Shown here piece by piece: positions 1-4,890 of a DNA stretch of 5,634 nt. Under the pieces are notes generated by a model. That model had not been told where the DNA came from and ran no database searches. It worked only from the letters and a program-made list of their open reading frames with translations. Position numbers and translations under genes: made by a program. This stretch comes from an uncultured Lachnospiraceae bacterium (GTDB taxonomy: Bacteria; Bacillota_A; Clostridia; Lachnospirales; Lachnospiraceae): positions 1 to 5,634 of the forward strand of contig CADBQK010000103.1 of assembly GCA_902796775.1 (NCBI GenBank), given 5' to 3'. Within the stretch, counting starts at the first letter, position 1, and each line of letters begins with the position of its first letter.

Positions 1-43
1 TACGAATTGTCTGAACTGATTCAAAAACTGCCTGTTTGGCCAT
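1..43 (-). CDS. Start of an unidentified gene, cut by the window edge
   Basis: An ATG start at 41-43 reads leftwards off the window. Only 14 codons are present (MAKQAVFESVQTIR). An excellent ribosome binding site (AGGAGG, plus-strand 50-55) lies six bases upstream, which makes a real start very likely. The fragment is too short to assign a family. It follows the transporter gene in the same direction after 177 bases, so it may be a further member of the same pathway. An acyl-CoA-metabolising enzyme is a reasonable guess from context, but nothing in these residues proves it. Confidence 0.7.
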   Translation of the reverse strand, partial: MAKQAVFESVQTIR

Positions 44-49
44 CGTTAT

Positions 50-55
50 CCTCCT
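50..55 (-). promoter_or_regulatory. Ribosome binding site of the partial gene at 1-43
   Basis: The minus strand reads AGGAGG here, a full match to the anti-Shine-Dalgarno core, six bases before the ATG at 41-43. It is the main evidence that the short fragment at the window edge is a genuine gene start. Confidence 0.8.
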
Positions 56-81
56 GTTCTATCCTTTTCTTAAGACAAACA

Positions 82-129
82 TTACCAAACTGCCTGCCAC
101 AGCCGACATAGCTGCGGCAGACTTGGTAA
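82..129 (-). terminator. Strong stem-loop between the transporter and the next gene; possible terminator or attenuator
   Basis: Outer arms TTACCAA and TTGGTAA (82-88 and 123-129) pair perfectly. Inside them, plus-strand CTGCCACAGC (94-103) and GCTGCGGCAG (111-120) form a ten-base stem with one mismatch that is a G-U wobble in the transcript, closed by a seven-base loop. Small asymmetric internal loops separate the two stems. In the transcript the hairpin is followed by a fairly U-rich stretch (UGUUUGUCUU), as in an intrinsic terminator, although the U-run is interrupted. Only 38 bases separate it from the next start codon, too few for a separate promoter plus leader. The next gene is therefore probably transcribed through it, which favours partial termination, attenuation or transcript stabilisation. 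The strand is given as that of transcription. Confidence 0.5.
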
Positions 130-153
130 ATTAGAATGGGTTTAAGACAGCAA

Positions 154-189
154 AGATGAATTCAATTACTATCGAAATGAATTTCATCT
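154..189 (-). other. AT-rich imperfect hairpin just after the transporter gene
   Basis: Plus-strand AGATGAATTCA (154-164) and TGAATTTCATCT (178-189) are complementary over eleven pairs with one bulged base, around a 13-base loop. In transcription order this lies about 30 bases past the transporter stop codon. The stem is AT-rich and the following sequence has only a weak U-run, so it is a poor intrinsic terminator. It may protect the 3' end of the message or may be chance. The rest of the 44-220 gap holds the stronger hairpin at 82-129 and no recognisable promoter. Confidence 0.35.
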
Positions 190-220
190 GTTGTCATGAG
201 CAGCGAAAACAATGCTGCGA

Positions 221-1612
221 TCAGAATGCAGCTGTATGCATCCAGATGGTAAGCACCACCTGTATGACAACAAAGAAAAAGGCACAATAAATGATGCAGT
301 AACCAACGATGTCACGAATGCTGAGCTTGGCAATTGCCAGAAGAGGCAGTGCCCAGAACGGCTGGATCAGGTTGGTAAGCGCATCGCCCCAGGCTGCCCC
401 GAGAAGTGTCGGGATCATCGGAGCATTTACCTTGTAAATTGCCGGAATGTAAATAGGAGCCTCTACAGAAAACTTGCCGCCGCCTGAAGGGATGATCATA
501 TTCAGAATCGAGCTGGAAATATTGATAATATTCGGCATCGTCTGCGGAGTGGCAATACTTACAATCGCATTTGTCAGGATTTCAGCCAGTCCGGACTGTG
601 TCGTCATGTTCATGATCATGGCATAGATCGGGAACTGTACAAAAAGAGCACCCATACCGGAAGCTGCATCCTTGATTCTCGCACCAAAGTCCATCAGATG
701 GTCGGTAAGGAGAACGTCAAAGCCAAAGAGCACACCATTCAGAGAATTCAGATCAAGACCTCCCAGCCCCTTCTGAGAGAAATAATATGCATAATAGCCG
801 AGAATGATGATGCCCAGGATCCACTTAGCCGCCTGGCCGAACTCAATATGCTGAATCGGAACCCAGGTGTCTTTCGGGGGAGTTGCGTAGGTCAGATCCT
901 TCTTCTTCAAAAGAGCGGGATCTACTTCAAATACCTTGCTCGGATGAGGCATCAGTGTTCTGGTGATAATGAACGGAACGACAAACAAACCGATCAGGAT
1001 CAGAATGATATTGATAGGATGCAGGAAGAAATGGCTGGAAGGAATCAACTCATGCAGATACGGAGCTGCAATGGATCCTTCTGTACCGATTGCCAGCGGA
1101 ATGGTACCGGAAAGGCCGCCATGCCAGATGACGAATGCACAATAAGAAGTCGCAACCATGAAAGGATAGTCAACACCCTTCATTTTTCTTCCGAAATATG
1201 TGCAGAGGATACCGCCAACTACTAGTCCCAGTGCCCAGGAGATCAAATCTCCGATACCGGAAATGACATAGGTAAACAAATAAGCCTGCCACGGTGTCTT
1301 GGGAATGTCTGTCAGTTTATCCAGAATCCTGTCTACCAGTTTTGTATTAGCCAGGACTGTAGAAAACAGCAGAGTCAGTGCTACCTGCGTAGAAAACGCC
1401 AGAAGATTGAATAGCCCCTGTCCTGCGTACACCCACATGGAAAACGGGCTGGCCTTGGCAATGATGATGCCAAGAAAAAATACTAGAATAAATAGACCGA
1501 TTGCAAAAATAATTGCATCAGGGAAATATCTGGTCGCCCAGTTCCCAAAGCCGTTGCCGAGTTTCTGGAGAAAATTTTCCCTTACTTCGGTATCGTTGCT
1601 TTTCTTGCTCAT
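221..1612 (-). CDS. atoE: Short-chain fatty acid transporter, AtoE family
   Basis: This is a 463-residue integral membrane protein, close to the roughly 440 residues of E. coli AtoE. It has about ten to twelve hydrophobic segments, the first near residues 31-52. Family-typical stretches are HGGLSG (164-169), a glycine motif SGGGKFSVEAP (376-386) and a C-terminal NLIQPFWALPLLAIA. AtoE-type proteins move short-chain carboxylates such as acetoacetate or butyrate across the inner membrane. Here the likely cargo is a four-carbon acid used or made by the neighbouring CoA-transferase and dehydratase; that cargo is inferred. The start at 1612 is chosen because GGAGG lies just upstream. An in-frame ATG 20 codons earlier (1672) has no ribosome binding site and lies inside an inverted repeat. 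Family assignment is confident, substrate is not. Confidence 0.88.
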   Translation of the reverse strand: MSKKSNDTEVRENFLQKLGNGFGNWATRYFPDAIIFAIGLFILVFFLGIIIAKASPFSMWVYAGQGLFNLLAFSTQVALTLLFSTVLANTKLVDRILDKLTDIPKTPWQAYLFTYVISGIGDLISWALGLVVGGILCTYFGRKMKGVDYPFMVATSYCAFVIWHGGLSGTIPLAIGTEGSIAAPYLHELIPSSHFFLHPINIILILIGLFVVPFIITRTLMPHPSKVFEVDPALLKKKDLTYATPPKDTWVPIQHIEFGQAAKWILGIIILGYYAYYFSQKGLGGLDLNSLNGVLFGFDVLLTDHLMDFGARIKDAASGMGALFVQFPIYAMIMNMTTQSGLAEILTNAIVSIATPQTMPNIINISSSILNMIIPSGGGKFSVEAPIYIPAIYKVNAPMIPTLLGAAWGDALTNLIQPFWALPLLAIAKLSIRDIVGYCIIYCAFFFVVIQVVLTIWMHTAAF

Positions 1613-1615
1613 GAA

Positions 1616-1623
1616 TCCTCCCT
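1616..1623 (-). promoter_or_regulatory. Ribosome binding site that sets the transporter start
   Basis: The minus strand reads AGGGAGGA, with GGAGG four bases before the ATG at 1610-1612. No comparable site precedes the longer in-frame start at 1672, so this decides the start. The site lies five bases after the 3' arm of the inverted repeat at 1629-1687, so folding there could affect its accessibility. Confidence 0.75.
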
Positions 1624-1628
1624 GTGAA

Positions 1629-1687
1629 GCTGCCTCGTACAAATAACGATTCGTTAATAAACGATTCATCATTTAGCCCGAGGCAGC
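1629..1687 (-). promoter_or_regulatory. Nine-base perfect inverted repeat in the transporter leader
   Basis: GCTGCCTCG (1629-1637) and CGAGGCAGC (1679-1687) are perfect reverse complements and GC-rich, separated by 41 AT-rich bases. The interior holds a second small stem, TCGTT and AACGA around AATA (1651-1664), plus a direct repeat AACGATTC (1645-1652 and 1660-1667). The structure fills most of the 103-base gap between the NifU-like gene and the transporter. No U-run follows it, so it is not an ordinary terminator. It could be a processing or stability element, a translation-control hairpin or a protein binding site. The fold is directly visible; the function is inferred. Confidence 0.55.
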
Positions 1688-1715
1688 CCCTGTTACCTTA
1701 ATATCCCGATACTTT

Positions 1716-2021
1716 TCAGAGGCTCATCGCCTCCTGTCCGGAATCTTCTTTCAGCTTCTTTACAAACTCTCTTGCATGACGGTAAAAATCCAGATCCATT
1801 ACTTCCGCCGTCACATGGCGGATTCCCGGGACATTTGCAATAATCGATTCCGTCAGCAGCTCTCCAACCGTCAGATCTGCATATGCGCACTGGGCACATT
1901 GCCCAACCAGCTGGATATACACCGTATCGCCTTCGATCCTGGTCACCTTTACATCTCCATTATGTTCATGCAGATACGGGCGAGCATGCTGATCCAGGAC
2001 TTTTTCAATCAATTCCCTCAT
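1716..2021 (-). CDS. NifU C-terminal-domain-like iron-sulfur scaffold protein
   Basis: A 101-residue protein matching the NifU C-terminal domain. It begins with a helix leading to ARPYLHEHNGDVKV (13-26), then a beta-rich stretch, then the CxxC motif C42-A-Q-C45 after LVGQ, and a second helix ending at VPGIRHV. In this family the CxxC pair, usually in a dimer, holds a transient Fe-S cluster for transfer to target proteins. About 30 charged residues follow the domain and resemble no motif I know. The ATG at 2021 has a well-placed GGAGG (minus strand, 2028-2032). The gene begins 15 bases after the Cys-rich gene ends, so the two are very probably co-translated. Position just downstream of a [4Fe-4S] dehydratase suggests a role in building or repairing that cluster, an inference from context. 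Confidence 0.8.
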   Translation of the reverse strand: MRELIEKVLDQHARPYLHEHNGDVKVTRIEGDTVYIQLVGQCAQCAYADLTVGELLTESIIANVPGIRHVTAEVMDLDFYRHAREFVKKLKEDSGQEAMSL

Positions 2022-2036
2022 AAATGTCCTCCAGAT

Positions 2037-2318
2037 TCAGGATTTCAACCATTTTATGATTTCCAGAGCAAATGTCTCTTTCTGCGCCGGCCAATGCTCG
2101 ATCATCCAGGGAGAGACCTGCAGTATTCTTCCCGCAAATGGAGGAACTGTAGCACATTCAGCCGGACAGGCATGCATGACAAGAAGCACATCTGACTGGG
2201 AATCTTCATGGTAATAAGTAAAACAGATATCCGGGGCAAGCCGGCCGAGTTGTTCATAGATCTTCGTCATGTCCGCATGCGGCTGACAGTGCCCGCAGAA
2301 TTTCACCTGTACTTTCAA
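2037..2318 (-). CDS. Small Cys-rich protein of unknown function
   Basis: This 93-residue protein has five cysteines: C8 and C11 in FCGHCQPH, C32, then C51 and C55 in ACPAECA. The paired CxxC and CxxxC motifs could form a metal or Fe-S site. The layout, an N-terminal CGxC followed by a helix, a central DVLLV strand and a CPAxCA turn, recalls small proteins with a CGGCNPRYDR-type start that I remember from anaerobic Bacillota; that resemblance is from memory. It has no signal peptide or membrane segment, so it should be cytosolic. The start appears to be TTG at 2316-2318 with no clear ribosome binding site, 19 bases after the dehydratase stop. This start keeps the first CxxC, and translation may be coupled to the dehydratase. 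Function is unknown; electron transfer or cluster care for the dehydratase is possible. Confidence 0.72.
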   Translation of the reverse strand: MKVQVKFCGHCQPHADMTKIYEQLGRLAPDICFTYYHEDSQSDVLLVMHACPAECATVPPFAGRILQVSPWMIEHWPAQKETFALEIIKWLKS

Positions 2319-2337
2319 TGTTTGTTTACAACAGTAT

Positions 2338-3801
2338 TTATTTTTTCTTTGCGTACTTCTCAGGATCTACGCCTGCGATCTTCATAGCAGCAACCTTCTT
2401 TGCATCAATATTGGACAGCTTGGAGTAGAAGATCTTCTGTGCCTGAGGAGAACCTGCACCGTGCATGGACTCAACCAGTGCTACGCCGCCGGTCATAACC
2501 TCAAGCAGCCGGAGCATACGCATACGATCCTCTGTCGGAACGCTGGCAACACCGCGCATATACTTCTCAACATACTTGCCGACAACAGGGCTGCGGAAGT
2601 CTGCTTCAGACGGAAGAGTTGCCATGATACCGCCGCCGATATCCTGTGCAAGACGGTCGATCTCATAGATCAGCCTTGTGATATTGTGCTTGCCGACATT
2701 AGCCAGAAGCGGATCTACAAAGTAATTGCCGGCTGCAGTCGGCTTGCCTTCTGCAGAACAAGCGATCGCGCAGCAGTATACAGTCTCAGTCAGGTGGATC
2801 ATCTCATTAAGCTTATCTTTGATGTGAGCTGCCTTACCGTATCCGCTCATGTCAGCAACTGTTGCAGCTGCACCGATGACGATATCGGAAACACCGCCCT
2901 TGCAGCCGCCGTAGTTCTGGCGATGATAGCATGCGAAACGTTCTACAAGCATACCGGAGAACTGATATTCACCGCACATAAACACTCTGTCCCAGGGAAC
3001 AAATACATCTTCCAGGATAGTCAGGCATTCGCCGCCGACAACGCCGTATCTGGCATTACCCTGATCGATCTCGCCCTCAACCTTGCGGTCATCATTTGTC
3101 TGCCTGCCGAAAATGTGCAGGACACCCGGTGCGTCTACAGGGATCGCGCAGCAAACGGCATAATCCTTATCTGCTTCGCCAAACCCGGAGGTAGGCATGA
3201 TCAGCATTTCGTGGGAGTTTACCATACCAGTCATATGTGCCTTTGCGCCACGTACTACGATGCCCTTGTCGTCTTTGCTGACAACATGCACGAACATATC
3301 GGGATCAGCCTGCTGGGAAGGACTCAGGCTTCTGTCCCCCTTGGGATCAGTCATCGCACCTGCGATCATCAAGTCTTCTTCCTGCCAGCGGAGAAGGTAG
3401 TCCCTTACACGCTGATGATAGTTTGTGCCAAGCTTCTGGTCCATCTCATAAGTGGTGCTGTAAATGGAATTGATGGCATCAAAACCGACGCATCTCTGAT
3501 AGCAGGTACCAGTATTAAGGGAGATCATTCGAAGCATCTTGACCTTCTTGACAAGATCCTCTACGCTCTGGTGAATGTGCGTGAAACGATTGATCTTTTT
3601 GCCTGTAAGGTGGGAAGTGGCTGTCATCAGATCCTCATACTTAGGATCGAAAGCCAGATCGTAAGTCATCGCTGCGGAATTTACATGCCCTTTGATATAG
3701 GGATGATCAATTACTTCTGCAGAAGGAATCAATTCCCCCTTAAAGTACACTTTAATGTTTCTTGAACGCAGGCTGTCTTTATATTCCTGTCCGGTTTTCA
3801 T
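2338..3801 (-). CDS. abfD: 4-hydroxybutyryl-CoA dehydratase / vinylacetyl-CoA delta-isomerase
   Basis: A 487-residue protein, close to the 490 of the C. aminobutyricum enzyme. The family carries FAD and a [4Fe-4S] cluster, converts 4-hydroxybutyryl-CoA to crotonyl-CoA by a radical mechanism, and isomerises vinylacetyl-CoA. The cluster ligands C99, C103, H292 and C299 of the characterised enzyme match C100, C104, H293 and C300 here, in GTCYQRCVGFD and HRQNYGGCKGG. Active-site T190, E257, Y296 and K300 match T191, E258, Y297 and K301. E444 in ESMHGAGSPQAQ probably matches E455, with about eleven residues fewer in between. The full set implies a working, oxygen-sensitive cytosolic enzyme. The ATG at 3801 has GGAGGAA (3809-3815) nine bases upstream. 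The upstream CoA-transferase would supply the CoA ester. Other members of the 4-hydroxyphenylacetate 3-hydroxylase superfamily lack this ligand set. Confidence 0.93.
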   Translation of the reverse strand: MKTGQEYKDSLRSRNIKVYFKGELIPSAEVIDHPYIKGHVNSAAMTYDLAFDPKYEDLMTATSHLTGKKINRFTHIHQSVEDLVKKVKMLRMISLNTGTCYQRCVGFDAINSIYSTTYEMDQKLGTNYHQRVRDYLLRWQEEDLMIAGAMTDPKGDRSLSPSQQADPDMFVHVVSKDDKGIVVRGAKAHMTGMVNSHEMLIMPTSGFGEADKDYAVCCAIPVDAPGVLHIFGRQTNDDRKVEGEIDQGNARYGVVGGECLTILEDVFVPWDRVFMCGEYQFSGMLVERFACYHRQNYGGCKGGVSDIVIGAAATVADMSGYGKAAHIKDKLNEMIHLTETVYCCAIACSAEGKPTAAGNYFVDPLLANVGKHNITRLIYEIDRLAQDIGGGIMATLPSEADFRSPVVGKYVEKYMRGVASVPTEDRMRMLRLLEVMTGGVALVESMHGAGSPQAQKIFYSKLSNIDAKKVAAMKIAGVDPEKYAKKK

Positions 3802-4021
3802 ATCTGTATTCCTCCATCTTCAGCAGATCGCTTCATGCAGATCTGACTAATCAGACTAAAACAGTACCATTTAAGAATGGATACCAGAATATCTGATGCT
3901 TTTTATAGAACTTAATTACTTGGTGCGGTATATCTTCTATTTGCTTCTCTTAATGATCACTCAATGATCTGTCTGGTTTGTTTTCGAGTTTTTCATCGAG
4001 TAATCAGATACATGCTATCCA
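3802..4021 (-). other. 220-base leader region with several small inverted repeats
   Basis: This AT-rich gap separates CoA-transferase subunit B from the dehydratase. Visible dyads on the plus strand are: CAGATC/GATCTG (3824-3829 and 3840-3845); TCTGA/TCAGA (3842-3846 and 3851-3855); GTACCATT/AATGG-A-TAC (3864-3871 and 3876-3884, one bulge); CAGA/TCTG (3885-3888 and 3892-3895); and GATCA/TGATC (3955-3959 and 3965-3969). The first two overlap and cannot form together in RNA. I see no stem followed by a U-run, so no clear intrinsic terminator. I also find no convincing paired -35 and -10 boxes: a TATAAA near 3902-3907 lacks a partner at the right distance. A weak or regulator-dependent promoter for the dehydratase may lie here. 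No gene is visible. Confidence 0.4.
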
Positions 4022-4870
4022 TCAGCTCTTTGCAAGCTTTGTCTCATAAAACTGATTCATCAGTTCCATGTAGTTTTCAAAAGTCATTGCCTTAAGGCCG
4101 CCGCCGGTATAGTACTGGCCAGGATCAAGCATCTTGATGATCTCACAATCCTCATCCGTCGGAACCGGTGTTTCCTTAAGATTCGGAGAGATTTTGAGAT
4201 CCCAGGGAATCAGGGGAATGATATCTTCCTTAGTAACACCGGGATGCAGGCTGTCAAGCATCAGCTCATGTGTGCCTTCCTCAAAGCGGAAAATACACTT
4301 GTCGGTGATAACTGCAGAAGGACCGCCCTGGCTCAGACCAGCCTTAGCTCTGCTGTCTCCGCCCTCAAGCCATCCGGGGGAAGTGCAGTAGTCGATCTTG
4401 TTCACAAACTTACCGGCCTGCATCGGCATGGAAATAACCGTACGCAGTGCGCTGTTGGCAATATCATTCGCCCCACCGGATCCGGTAAAACGGATTTTCG
4501 GATTGTAATAGTCGCCGCCTTCACCAAAGATCTCTGTTGAATTGAGATTGCCATACCTGTCAACCTGGGCTCCGCCGACCATGCCGATGTCTACATAACC
4601 ACGCTGCTGATCTGCAAACAGTCTCCAGAGAGAAGTACAGCAGAATGCTCTCTCAACACCAGCGTTGTCGCCGATCCCCAGCATCAGTCTGTCAGGCAGG
4701 GGCCCGATGGAACCGGACTCTGTGCAGATGACAGCATTCGGTGCAAATGTCAGTTTCGCAAGGAGGGCACTCAGGACCGGCCTGCCGACGCCCGCAAAAA
4801 TAATATCTCCATCCTCTATCTCTTTGGCAGAGGCAACAATCATAAGATCAGATAATGTCCAATTTGCCAT
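4022..4870 (-). CDS. gctB: Glutaconate-type CoA-transferase, subunit B
   Basis: A 282-residue family I CoA-transferase beta subunit, slightly longer than the roughly 266 residues of Acidaminococcus fermentans GctB. The TESGSIG stretch has E51 at the place expected for the catalytic glutamate (Glu54 in GctB), which forms the covalent glutamyl-CoA intermediate. Other family-like parts are GGAQVDRYGNLNST (99-112) and the glycine-rich FTGSGGANDIA. With subunit A it would move CoA from a donor such as acetyl-CoA to a carboxylic acid in the cytosol. Beside the dehydratase, 4-hydroxybutyrate is a plausible acceptor; glutaconate or another acid cannot be excluded. The ATG at 4870 has AGGAG ten bases upstream (4881-4885) and follows the subunit A stop by 20 bases, the usual paired arrangement. 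The gene symbol marks the family, not a proven substrate. Confidence 0.85.
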   Translation of the reverse strand: MANWTLSDLMIVASAKEIEDGDIIFAGVGRPVLSALLAKLTFAPNAVICTESGSIGPLPDRLMLGIGDNAGVERAFCCTSLWRLFADQQRGYVDIGMVGGAQVDRYGNLNSTEIFGEGGDYYNPKIRFTGSGGANDIANSALRTVISMPMQAGKFVNKIDYCTSPGWLEGGDSRAKAGLSQGGPSAVITDKCIFRFEEGTHELMLDSLHPGVTKEDIIPLIPWDLKISPNLKETPVPTDEDCEIIKMLDPGQYYTGGGLKAMTFENYMELMNQFYETKLAKS

Positions 4871-4890
4871 ATCGCTCTATCTCCTATCCA

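Noticed and set aside
212..487. Plus-strand 91-codon frame at the end of the transporter gene
   Set aside because: It is antisense to the conserved C-terminal part of the transporter and has no ribosome binding site or recognisable family.
1613..1672. Twenty-codon N-terminal extension of the transporter starting at 1672
   Set aside because: No ribosome binding site precedes it, the stretch coincides with an inverted repeat, and a well-placed GGAGG supports the start at 1612.
1693..1899. 68-codon minus-strand frame overlapping the NifU-like gene
   Set aside because: It is an alternative frame within a gene that has a clear CxxC NifU-type domain; no independent support.
2461..3765. 434-codon open frame on the plus strand
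   Set aside because: It lies entirely opposite the dehydratase gene. The product has no recognisable domain, while the minus-strand protein keeps all family active-site residues. It is an antisense shadow.
3856..3880. Possible sigma-54 promoter (minus strand TGGTAC-N5-TAGT)
   Set aside because: The -12 element lacks the GC core expected for this class, so the match is too weak.
3902..3907. TATAAA as a -10 box on the minus strand
   Set aside because: Bases 16-18 positions upstream do not resemble TTGACA, and such hexamers are common in AT-rich gaps.
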